A DNA stretch of 64,000 nt from Diplosphaera chodatii (Eukaryota; Chlorophyta; Trebouxiophyceae; Prasiolales; Stichococcaceae): the NCBI GenBank assembly GCA_032358165.1, contig JAALGY010000041.1, forward strand, positions 1,364,001 through 1,428,000, given 5' to 3'. The notes beneath the pieces are model-generated. The model was not told the DNA's origin and made no database searches. It saw only the letters and a program-made list of their open reading frames with translations. The position numbers and the translations under genes are program-made. Shown here one piece after another: positions 25,934 to 42,700 of the stretch; position 1 is the stretch's first letter; each line of letters opens with the position of its first letter.

Positions 25934-26238
25934 CTGCGGCGTTGTCAAGCACGCGTTACACTGGCCTGCCGCATCCGTGAATGTGGACAGCATAGCCGCT
26001 GCAAATGCGTGCAAAGCGTTGCTACGGCAGCAGTAGCCTAGACAGAAAGTAACCCGTTCTCAAGTCGAGCAAAGAAACGCCAGCCAGCACCCACTGCAGT
26101 TGCTGTGCGCAGCTTCGATTTGCTGACTGCATGTTCAGCGCTTCTGCAGCAGCGTGTGCCTATGCGTGGGGTATATGGCAGGCTGTCAGCGGTCCTTAGA
26201 CAACGCTGACTTGGCTTCCAGGCTTCCAGCCAGGTGGT

Positions 26239-31662
<5,424 letters not shown>

Positions 31663-32195
31663 AGCGCCATTTCGACCGTGTTGCTGTCAATCGCTCACTG
31701 TTCGCTGCAATTAAGGATGAATTGCTGTTGTCATTTCGAACTGCCATGGGTTGTGTTACATTGTGCTGTGAGCGGCAGCCATGGTTGTCATCGTTGCTGC
31801 TGGTGTGCTTGTGCACGGCGGCCGACGGCCTGAAGCAAGGAGGTGTATGCTCCAGCGCACGGATCTAACGAGTGGTCGTATGCCTTGTACCTACACAACA
31901 TTGATCTGGCGATCTTCTCGTCAGAGCCCAGGAATGAAGCTGCTCAGCATGCATGCACCCAGCGTATCTTCATCACATTGCAAGCCGTCGCTTCGCCCGC
32001 ACGCATTGCGCATTCAAAGCTCCCATGAGGAACATCTGCTAGCTTGTGTGGTGTTGAAGAGTCCGCATTCGAGCATCAAGATAAGCAGGCCAAGATAGGG
32101 CCAAGTTGACCTGTTCTCCTAGTACCTGCAAACATCAAGTTCGCAGGCACAACATCCGCCAGCAACATGGTTTGTGAGGGATAAGTCATACAGAT
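31663..32195 (+). other. Intergenic region between JmjC gene and P-loop kinase gene
   Basis: About 530 bp between two genes on the same strand, expected to hold the 3' UTR of the demethylase and the promoter of the kinase gene. A short open stretch at 31843-32028 has no recognisable similarity. Confidence 0.4.
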
Positions 32196-34028
32196 ATGGC
32201 GATGGGCACCCTGTTCACTCTAAGCAATCCTCAGTCCGTCATGCAATCGCTGGAGCGGCAGTGCACCCATGCACTGGCGCACCCTGCACAGCGCCTCCCA
32301 GCAGCTGCCCAGCGTGCAACGCTGCTATCACCAGCACAGCAACTGCAATTCGTACCGCTGTTGGCGTCCAGATGTAGACCTGCGGTCGGATGCGGCTGCA
32401 TGTCTGCGTCAGCCTCCGCAGTGGAGCAAAGGACACTGCGGGCACAGTGTCAGGAGGAAGCGTACGATCAGCTGGCCGACAGGGTGCTAGAACTGTCCAA
32501 CCCAGCATCCAGGTGGGCTACGAAGACCAGCGGTGTAATGACTAGGTTGCAGGCTCAGGCAGACATGCAGCATGTCCCGCTGCCGTCGCGCCGTCGAAGA
32601 TTGCGTGTTGCTTGCTCTGCAGGTATATGGTGGCAATCGCGGGCGTGCCAGGCAGCGGCAAGAGCACCACGGCGGCGGAGGTGGCGCGGCGGTTGAATGA
32701 ACGCAGAGAAGGCGATGCACAGCCAGATGGCTGTGCACTGCCGTGCGCCATCGCTGTGCCCATGGATGGTGAGCAGTATCATGCTGCATCAAGCATTGAA
32801 CCATTGTGTACGAAGGAGTGTGGCACTGCACTAGATTCCGTCAGCTGCAACGTGCGCTCAGCCAGCCTTTCATTGCACACGAAGTGGGATCTGATCATGT
32901 TCATCCAAGGCTTGATTCGCTTGTGGCCCAGGGTACCACTACTACAGGCGGGAGCTGGATGCCATGCCCAACGCAGAGTCGCTGCACGCGCGGCGGGGGG
33001 CGCACTGGACCTTCAACGCGCCCGCCTTTGTCGCCGCAATGCACAGGGTGTGACCCAGGCCAGGGAGCTGACCTGCAGCGGATCGTCTGGCCGCCTGCGC
33101 CAATGGGCAGTGCTCTGCAGTGCATGACTGCCAGTGGCCGCCATATACTGTGGAGCAGTGCAGCAAGCCACATGTAGTGTCTGCACGCCCTCGTAGGTGA
33201 GGACGCGCAACGAGGTCCTGCTGCCGTCATTCCAGCACGGGGTGGGTGACCCTGTGGAGGATGACATCCTGGTGGCGACCCACCACACGCTCGTCCTGGT
33301 CGAAGGCAACTACCTGCTGACAGGTGTGCCGCTTGTAGTCTTCCATGCATGCCTGTTCAATTGCACAGCCTGCATTGACTCATACCAGCAGCTATGTTAG
33401 CTTGCCATGCGCATCTGCACGACGACGGCAACTCAGCATCTGCTCATCGCATGCACGCGATAGGGTCCCATCGTGTGGCACGGCAGCTTCGATTTAGAGT
33501 CGTGTGAATGCCCTGCAGATGAGGCGCCATGGGACGAGCTTGCAGAGCTGTTCGACGACACCTGGTACATCGAATGCGATGTGGACACTGCGATGGACCG
33601 CATCTTTGACCGCCAGGTGGCTGTTCTGAACCCTCATGGGATGTGGACCACTACACGACCTTTAGACTGACGTGTGCACCCGGCAACTGTTGGTTTCGGT
33701 GGCTTGCTGGGCCTTAGTGCTGCCTCTCCAAGCACATGTGGCGCAGATGTTGATGAGTGCACCTGGTGCACACTGTCACATTGCTGCACGGGGGGTGCAG
33801 GCTACCAATGCGATGGGTAGCCATGCAGACCGATCAAACACATATACTGCAGGTGCCCACACTGCACCATGCACCGTGCAGGTCGGGGATGGGAGGTTGC
33901 CGGATGTGGTGCGGGGCAGGATTGCCGGGAACGACCGCCCAAATGCTGAGTTCATTGCAGCCACATCAAGGCAACGAGCAGCTGTACTTGTTCCATCACT
34001 GCCCTTCAAGGGTGCTGCCAGCAGCTGA
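32196..34028 (+). CDS. P-loop kinase of the uridine kinase/phosphoribulokinase superfamily (YFH7-like)
   Basis: The N-terminal exon (from 32196) is Ser/Gln/Arg-rich with few acidic residues, suggesting an organelle transit peptide. The second exon has the Walker A motif AIAGVPGSGKSTTAAEV (near 32640). Then come VPMDG joined to YHYYRRELDAMPNAESLHAR (near 32940), GAHWTFNAPAFVAAM, RTRNEVLLPSFQHGVGDPVE, VEGNYLL (Walker B-like strand, near 33300), DDTWYIECDVDTAMDRIFDR (near 33560) and RGRIAGNDRPNAEFI (near 33920). This motif order matches YFH7-like proteins and plant uridine-kinase-like P-loop proteins, and it lacks the true uridine kinase and PRK signatures. The substrate is unknown; a small hydroxylated molecule phosphorylated by ATP is likely. 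The stop is at 34026-34028. Confidence 0.82.
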
Positions 34029-34930
34029 CGTTCGTGGAGTGCGCTGTTACTGCTCGACTGCCAAAGATCGGAGCGGCCTTGCAGACTGTTGACAGTTGTT
34101 GGTGTCTGAGTGCACGCATACAAGCAGCGTGTTGCCATGCAATAATATCCTGTGCTTTGTTGACGCAAGAAATTACAGAACATGAATTAACAAAGTGTGG
34201 TGCAATGGCAATCAAGATGGCTGAAGCGTTTATTAGATAATCCTGCTGCATATGTCAACGTATGCAGCGCATTTGCGGTGCAATACAGGCCTGATGACGC
34301 ACCCTCACACCCAAATTTGCACTCCAACATCATTCGGTTGGAGCAGCCAGTCGGTTGTCAGCACAAACAAGATGGTGCAAATACATTATGGTAGCCCCCA
34401 CCCGACCCAAAAAGGAGCATGCCTGCACGACATGCACCACAGCCCATAGCTGCCCAGATCAAGTTCCTCGTGACCTGCCAAAACCCTTGCAAGGCCAAGT
34501 CCTTGCCATACTGATGTGTCCAAATACTCAAACATATGTTGAAGGGGATGAAGGGAAGTGCCCGTGCAGAGTCCTGCACTTCCCCCCGTTAATGTCAGGG
34601 GTGCATATAACCATGCTGCCCTGCCACGATGTCGTCCCAAGCCTGCTGGCGCATGATGCACCTCGCCACTGCGTGGCAGCATCATCGCGCTCAGCAGCTG
34701 TCTGAAAAGCCTGAGCCGCTCCTGATCTCTCAAAGCCCATTCCTCATCCGGAACCTCCCCCAGATGTCGTCCGAAATATATTTGTCACCGATTGCTGTTG
34801 CCCTGTGCTGCACGCCCACACTTCCCGCTGCAGCTGCACTGTCGCGGCTGCTTGTCTGGGGGAACCAGCCACAGCAGCGTCCGGTCTGCCCGCAATGGTC
34901 CAACTGAGGATGCTCCGCCATTCAGGCTGC
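34029..34930. other. Convergent intergenic region
   Basis: About 900 bp between the stop of the P-loop kinase (+) and the stop of the MIOX-like gene (-). Both 3' UTRs should lie here. No coding signature was seen. The segment 34150-34400 is more A+T-rich than the flanking exons. Confidence 0.5.
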
Positions 34931-37900
34931 TCACCAGCGCAGTGGGCTCGCTGGCAGGTACTTGGCCAGCAGTGCGGCGTAGTACTCATGCAGCTCGGCG
35001 CCATGCAGCCGGCCCGGCAGCTGCTGCCGCTTGAATGCCGACAGTTCCTGTGCCAGAGAGGACACCTGCTGAGGCGCCATGCTACAGTGTCAAACCTGGC
35101 AACGCCTCGGCACACACACATTGACAGCAACCAGGGGTGCCTGCACAGTTGCAGATTGAATGCAGTCTTGACCCCGGGGCGTCCTAGCACAGCACTACAA
35201 GGCTGCAAGTGTGCCCACCTGGAATTCGAGCAGCCAGGGGACCATGGAGCGATCAAAGGCGTCTGTCAGCTGGCCGTATTCGCCGGCGGCCAGGGTGCGG
35301 AACTTGGCGTGGCGCAGCAGCCACAGCGTCGGCGCCGGCAGCCGCACGTTCTTGTTTGCCGTCAGCACCAGGTGCAGATACTCCGCCCTGCAGGTGACGC
35401 AGAGTGTGCATGTCGGTGTGGGGTGCTGGGTACCTTCCGCTTTAAGCACTCGCCTTCCCCATCGCAGGCAGCAGCGCACACTTCCACAGCACCGCCTACA
35501 GCAGTCAGTGCCCTGCAGCACGTTTAACAGCCTCTGTCCCAAACGGTCAAGACACACCGAACAGTCACCTCCAGGAAAGGTGGAGACATCAGCAAAGCGC
35601 ACCCGCTCCAGGACATCATGACGCTGCCGAGGCCGCAGTTGCGAGCATACATGCCGGTGGGCGTGTTGTACATGCGGCGCCGGCGGTCCGGGTTCACGCA
35701 AAAGTACTCGGCTGCCGTGATGGCCCCGCTGTGCTGGCAGCCCACCGGGAAGCTCTCGCCGCACACCGCCCACTGCGCCTCCGACCCAAACCTGCACAGG
35801 CATGTCACAGGATCGTTGGAAGCCTGATGAGCGCCAAGCACCGCCCCACCAGACAGCTCCTGGCCAGCAGGTACACACAAGCATGGCTGTCTTGGAAGCA
35901 TGCGGTTGCCGGCTGTGTAGAATGGCGTGTGGCAAACTGCACACACACGGTCGGCTCGTTGAAGAGGTAGCGCCTGCACTCACGTGGGGTGGGCGAGCAG
36001 CTTGCCGAGGCCGTGGAGGAGGCCCGCCAGCTGCAGCCACTCGTCGCCCGGGTGCGCCAGCCGGCACGCCTGCAGACATACCCAGCTCTTGACGTTCACA
36101 ACAGGGTTCGCTCGTGAGCATTGGCGCACGGCCTGCATCGCCACGCTGAGCTGGCAGAGGGCGAGGGTGTCTCTCAGTGGCAGCAAGCTGGGCAGGTGCG
36201 GCGTCGACCGGCAGGGTGCGGGGGCCGCTGCGCACCTCGGCGGTCTGGAAGGCGTGCTCAGCCAGGCCCATGTCCCGAGCGGCGGCGGCGCCCCGCTCCC
36301 CCAGCAGCGCGGTCTCGTACTCCCGCAGCGTGTCCAGAGCCGCGAGCGCCTGCGCGCACAGCAACACGACGACTTGTTGGTGGTTGCTGACATGCCAATG
36401 TGTTGGTGTCTGCTGACGGGACGTTGGACTCCTAGGCATACTGGTGGCAGCTGAGCGGGTCACCAGTCAACAGGAAGGGTGGTGCCACAGTCTGCTCGGC
36501 ACACCTCGAAGACGGTCATGCGGGCCTTGTTCAGGCGGTTGAACGCCGCGCGCTGCCGCCGCACAAAGTCCACCGTCTGCCGCGCGTGGTTCAGCCGGTA
36601 GAACAGCTGGACCGCGGCCTGGCCGTCGCTCATGCACGCCCACTTGTGCGGCTTCTCCGTCCCGATGACAGCCTGTCCAGCAGCACTACCAGTTGATGCA
36701 AGGTGCAATGATGACACTTGCCGGCATGAGACGGTGATGGCTACTGAAAAAATTCTAACAGCTATCCTCAGTGCCAGCTGCTGCAATAACTCACTTTGCT
36801 GCATCAGGCACCATGCGCAGCACAGGATGTAGCAGTGGCAAGATGCCCCAACGGCGGACTCGGGGCGCACCTCCTTCTGCAGCAGGGCGGCGAGGGCGTC
36901 GCCGCTGCTGGCCGCGCGCTGCAGGGGGGAGCCGCCGCCGCCGCCCGCCGTGGGCGAGCGGGCGCAGGGCATGGAGGGTGCGCGCGCCGCGGGGCCCAGC
37001 GCCGCCGCGGCCCCGCTGTCGCCGCAGCAGTCGGCGTCCATCAGCGCCGCGCCCCGCCGGCTGAGGCTGCTGCCGGGGGCGGCGCCGTGGCTGTTGCCGC
37101 TGCTGCCCGCCGAGTCCTGGCGGGCCAGCGGGGCGGCGTGCGGGCCGCCGGGCGCAGCGGAGTGCGCCCGCCGCCGCGGGCTGCCGCAGCCGGAGCGCGG
37201 GGCCGGGGGCGGCTGCGGGAGGGACTCGGTGCGCAGCGCCGCCAGGGCAGGCGGCGCGGCGCACCGCTCGGAGCGCTCCGAGGCGTCGCTGGCGCTGTTG
37301 TCGCCGTCAAAGGACGTGCGGCCCTGCAGCACAGCAGACGTCAGCAGATTCGACAGAGTTCACACCCTCATCTGGGATTCAAAGCAGCAACGCTCGACAC
37401 TGTGGCAGTGATTGCAGCGATTGACAGGGACACCCACCTGGCTGCTGGTGCGGTCGAATGAGGAGCGGGCAGAGGAGGAGCCCTCCCCGGAGATGGACAT
37501 GCTTCCAGCGTCTGACGCTGAGTTGTGGAAGCTGCCGCCAGAGCTGCCAGTGGTGCGGCGGCTGCGACGCGCAGGCCACGTCACCCGGGCAGGAGCAAAG
37601 GCCGAGGCACTCGCACCGCCATGGTTGTGGCAGCTGCGATTGATGATGCTGTCGGCTGACAGCAAGCGCTCCGCTTGCGCTGCTGCACTGGCAACTGCTC
37701 CCGGTGCTGCTGCCGCCGACACACCAGATGGCTTCCACTGCTGGCCGTGGGCCTTGAGGTCGTCGCTCGAGTAGGCGCGGGCTGCGGTGGCTGCGCTGCA
37801 GGTGGGCGAGGCTGGGAAAACACGGTTGAGGGCCGCCCTTACCGGGTTGTCTGCTGCTTGGGGCTCGGCAGTCGCGCTGCGAAAGCGGCCCTGCTGCGGC

Positions 37901-38925
37901 GCCCGCTGCTGCCTTGGCGGCTGCTGCCGCTGCCTGCCGTGCTGGTGCTGGTGGCTGCTGTCATGTTGCAGCGACAGCTGTTTGGTGAGCAGCGGCCTGT
38001 GCTGGGGGGCCTGCTGAAACTGCCTGCTGCCTGCTGCTGGGACGCCGAGTGCCGCCTGCGGGCCACCGCCTGCGCCAGAGTCCCGCATCTCGTGCACGAC
38101 CCTGCGTGATGCACAGCAAACAGTCGCAAACGGTTCGCTGACTGCGAGTCAGCTCTGATCGTGCCGTCGGCCACACGCCCTGGGTGCTCTACCAAAAGCT
38201 GGCAAAACTCAAAGCGGCCGATGCCAGTGGTGCATCAGAGGGCGAGAGCATTCCCACAGGAAGTGTTGCACGTGACACTGCGCTGTCTCCTCGCAAGCAA
38301 GGCCTCTGCAGCGTGCAGGGCAGAGGTAGACGGCACATAAAAATTCTGGCCATCACCCACCTGAGCTCCTCGGCACCCGCGCTGGCCAGGGCCAGGCGCA
38401 GCGCCGCTGCGGACAGACCCGGCGAGCCGTCCATCTCCTTCTGAAAGCGGAAGCTGCCAGCCTCATCCGGCACCACTGAGCCCAGCCGCGCTGCATAGCC
38501 AAACAAGTCGGAGGGTTATCAGTGCGATTGCGTCTCCACACGGCAACGTTCAACCCGCCGCCCTGGAGATCGGGGCGTACATATGGCCGTCGCATCGCAG
38601 CGTGACATGCATGACATGCATGGGCAACGCCACCCGCAGAGATGCCCAACGGTGTTTTTGGGCATCCAGTACACAACAACAAACACTCACGGCTGGCACG
38701 CAGCATGTGGGCCCAGCACAGAGCTGGACTGAATGGCAATTGGCTGGCACAGCTGCACCGCCAGCCAGTGCTGGGCTGTCGTGACGGTGCCTCGGGTGCA
38801 CAAAAACCAGGGATGCGCCAGGCGCGTCCCTAAAACAAGCACAGCTGCGTACCTGCGGGCAGCCAGCAGGAAGACAGCGTGTGCGCGCGGCTGCTCAGTT
38901 CTGATGAGGAGGCTGCGCGCCGCAT
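34931..38925 (-). CDS. Myo-inositol oxygenase-like protein with degenerate metal site and long N-terminal extension
   Basis: Ten exons (38853-38925, 38361-38490, 37438-38101, 36853-37323, 36505-36672, 36236-36349, 35984-36069, 35603-35791, 35219-35387, 34931-35047) sum to 2181 nt with consistent phase, giving 726 residues. Residues 447-726 follow MIOX from end to end: RQTVDFVR, HAFQTAE, HPGDEWLQLAGLLHGLGK, QWAV.GESFPVGC, NPD, GMY..CGL..VMMSW, LLRHAKF, PWLLEF and a C-terminal YY..LL.KYLP. MIOX normally opens myo-inositol to glucuronate with a di-iron centre. Here only two of six ligands remain, His534 and His559. The positions of Asp124, His194, His220 and Asp253 of mammalian MIOX hold Gly560, Gly632, Ala659 and Ser691. 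Residues 1-446 are low-complexity, Ser/Gln/His/Pro-rich, with no known domain. Classical MIOX activity is therefore unlikely. Confidence 0.8.
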
Positions 38926-39727
38926 CGCAGTGTGCCAGCCGGCGTAGTTAACAGCGCGTGAGGTTGGGACGTAGTGGCCAGCGGGAGCGCCAGCCAACAC
39001 ATACGTTGAGGAGCCCACGTCTCAATGCATCGCTTGTCAAACAGTCAGTTCGTCCTGGGGGGTTTCGCCGCGCTACAAGCAGATATGATCGGTGGGCGCT
39101 GATAAAGTGATGCACTCTTTCCAGGGCCAGCGCAGGAGGAGGATGACGGAAGCAGATAGCTGGCGGATGGGAAGCGGCAGAGGACTGCCACGGGATCACT
39201 ATCCATAGATCTGCGCGGGAAGGGTGCTCAGTGGAGTAAGGGAGTCGGCTGAGTCAGGTAAGAGTGCAGGCAAAGGTCGATTTGTTGTCGGTCGACCACA
39301 CACGTTTCACCGGGATATGGCAGTGCACGGCAAAGTGCAGGAATGGACTGCCCAAGTGCTGGGAAGCTGCATGGTACACCAAGCAAATCTAATCTGAAAT
39401 GCGCCTGCAACACAGCAAGACTGAGGCCGCAACACGTGCACAAGGGCACGCATCTTCCATACCATCCTGATGAGGAGTTCTGAAATCCTGCGACGACAGC
39501 CATGGTGAGCAGCTGCGGAACCTTCGTCCTGCGGCTGGAGCGCTGCCCGGCAGTCAGCCGAAGCAGCGTCCACCCAAACCCTACAATACTGACCCTAAGG
39601 ATACACTGCAATGGCAGGGCAGAGACCAACAGTAAGAAACCCAGCCATCGCCAGCTGAAGAACGTCACACAGCTGTGAATGATGAGCACCAGAAAAGCAC
39701 ACCTGCATCTGCATCTGCACACATTGT
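38926..39727. other. Region between MIOX-like gene and H+-PPase
   Basis: About 800 bp between two minus-strand genes. It holds the 3' UTR of the H+-PPase and the promoter of the MIOX-like gene. A minus-strand open stretch continues beyond the H+-PPase stop and includes a hydrophobic run near 39600-39690, but it lies downstream of a well-supported stop and is treated as non-coding. Confidence 0.5.
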
Positions 39728-42700
39728 CTAGAGGCGGTTCAGCAGCCGGAACACCAGACCATCGGCAGTGTGCGCCTGCATGCGGAAACCAAAGCATTGC
39801 GGGCCTGATGGTAACACATGGTTTAAGTCCAACCTTGGCAGCAGGCGTCTAGCAAGGGTGATGCATTCTACAGCGGAGCTGCTCACCAGGAAGAACGGCG
39901 CGAGCACCTACGGAGAAGCAAGCCATGGCGTTGAAGTCCATTGAATGCAACTGAAAGTGGGTTACAACCAGTGTGCAATTGGAAGTATCGTGCAGCATCA
40001 TGCGTGCCACTCACCAGCGACTCGACGGCCATCAGCTTGATCAGGATGTTGTTGGACGGCCCAGATGTGTCCTTCAGCGGGTCGCCAACAGTGTCGCCGA
40101 TGACGGCAGCATGGTGGCACTCAGAGCCCTTGCCGCCCAGCGTGCGTGCATGCTCGCTGGCACCAGCCTGTCGACGGTGGTCAGGAAAATATTATCAAAC
40201 CAGGTCAAAAAGGGTGGATGGCGACAGGATTCAGCAGTCCTTTAAAGCCACAGCAGTGGCTGCCGGTGATGCAGCACACACTCACAATGGGGAAGCACAC
40301 GACACACATAAACGAGGCATCTGGGCAGAGGAACACATCAGGTGCTCACCTCGACATACTTCTTGGCGTTGTCCCAGGCGCCACCAGTGTTGGACATGGA
40401 CACAGCCATCTGCACGCCGGACACGAGTGAGCCGGACAGCACGCCAGCCAGGGCGCGGGTGCCGAACAGGGTGCCGACCACGATGGGCGTCAGGATGACC
40501 AGGGCGCCGGGCGCGATCATCTCCTCCAGGGAGGCCTGCACTCGTCATGCACACCAGTCAACGCACCAGCCACAACTCAGACAGAGCCAACGCTGCAGGC
40601 ACAGTCACCACCATGCTGCCAATGCCTAAACCACACGATGATCAGCTGCTGCCGGCTGGAGCCGCCACGTGCCTGCACTGCTGCCGGCCACTGTCGTGAG
40701 TGGGAAGCAAGGTTGCAGGGCTCGGCACCTTGGTGGAGATCTCGACGCAGCGCTTGTAGTCGGGGCGGGCGGTGCCCTCCATCAGGCCAGCGATGGTGTT
40801 GAACTGCTGGCGCACCTCCTCCACCATGGCCAGCGCGGCCTTGCCCACCGACTTCATGGTCATGCTGCTGAACCAGTACGGCAGCATTGCGCCGATCAGC
40901 AGGCCGGCAAACACCTGCACAAGAAAGGTTCCACATCAGGGGTGTGAAGGCACAACTATGTAGATCCTTCCAGTGAGCCGTGCCAACAGCCAGTGCTGCT
41001 CATATCTGCACCTCAGGCTGCAGGATCGAGGAGTCGTCGACGTTGATCTTGGCACGCGTGACGTAGGCGCCGAACAGCGCGAGCGACACCAGGGCAGCAG
41101 AACCGATGGCGAAACCCTATCAGGAAAGGTCGAAACATCACTCAGAAGCACGCAAGCACTGCACTACACAAGAAACACCCCGGCAGCCTGCAGCACAGAG
41201 CTGGCCACCCAAACCGCACCTTGCCAATGGCGGCTGTGGTGTTGCCAGCGGCGTCCAGGGCATCAGTGCGAGCACGAATGTCCTCGCCCATGGCAGCCAT
41301 CTCAGCGATGCCGCCAGCGTTGTCGGAGATGGGGCCGTATGCGTCGATGGCAAGGCCTACATGCAGAGGGTCGCTGAACAGTGCTGGATGCACTATATAT
41401 ATATATATATATATAATATATATATGCATCAGAGCCCTTGGCTTTGCAGTATTGTGCATGGTAGAAGCAAATTTACGTGAGAAGAAGGCATGGAGTTGCC
41501 AGGGTGTCAACCCACCAGTGGCAAGGGTGCCGAGCATGCCCAGGGCTGCGCAGGCGACGCCGTACATGTTGGCGAGGGTGAACGAAATGTAGATGATGAT
41601 GGCCAGCACGATGGTCGGCACGATGCACGACTGGTAACCCAGTGCCAGGCCAAAGATGATGTTGGTGGAGGCGCCTGTGCGGCACGCTTCCGCCACCGTC
41701 TGCACACACAAGTTGGCCGTGTGATGAGATGGCAGGTGCGACGGATACCTGCATGCAGCTCAGCACTTAAGGCGCTGCCTGAGACAACCGGAGGCATGTG
41801 CACGTTGCCAGAGGCTCCACCTTGGTGGGCTGGTAGCGGTTGGAGGTGTAGTACTCGGTGCACACGCCAATCACGAGGCCGCCCCAGAGACCGGCTATCA
41901 CAGCCACGGCCAGGTGCCAGTTCTTGGAGATGCGGGTGGGGTCGGCGTTGAAGATGCCGCTGAACTCATGTGGCAGCGCGTAGTAGGACACCAAGTACAC
42001 GACCTGTGGCCAGTGCAAGCACACAGCTGAAATCAGCAAGATGCCTTTCTGACAGTTTCTCATGCACGCCGAAAGGCAGGAGCCTCAAGGAGACATGAGC
42101 CAGCTCGCACCGGGGTCATGATGACGGTGGACACAATCAGCTGGTTCTTCAGGGTCGACTCGATCTCGTCGACAGCACGTGCTGGGCGGAAGTCAGTCGC
42201 CAGTAGTGTGGTCAACAGGCAGACCAGGATGCCAGAGGCTGTGATCAGCAGCGGGTAACACATGGCAGTCCACGAGTGGCTCTGGCCCAATGACGACACA
42301 GACGACACCTGCCATAGCCAGTGAATTCAGGTACAAAAATGTTGAGGACACTGAGCAGTTGATTGTGCCGGACACAACTGGTCCGCTGTTGCGTGCAAGA
42401 CTACAGCAGTGCAGGCGTGCAGCGATGACGCACCACGAGTGCGGCGCAGGTGGACTCAGCAAAGGAGCCGAACAGATCAGAGCCCATGCCAGCAATGTCA
42501 CCAACATTGTCACCAACGTTGTCTGCAGTGGAAGCACAGCATCAAAGTTGTAGGCCATGTCGTGGGCACTGCTCTGCCAAGGTCTGTGCATACACAGACG
42601 AAGCAATGCACCCACCAGCAATGACGGCAGGGTTGCGGGGGTCATCCTCTGGGATGTCCTTCTCGATCTGCAAACATCAGGGACGCGGGTGCATATGGTC

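Noticed and set aside
39228..39727. Minus-strand open stretch with a hydrophobic run, possible membrane protein
   Set aside because: It lies downstream of the H+-PPase stop at 39728, and no start, splice chain or family signature supports it.
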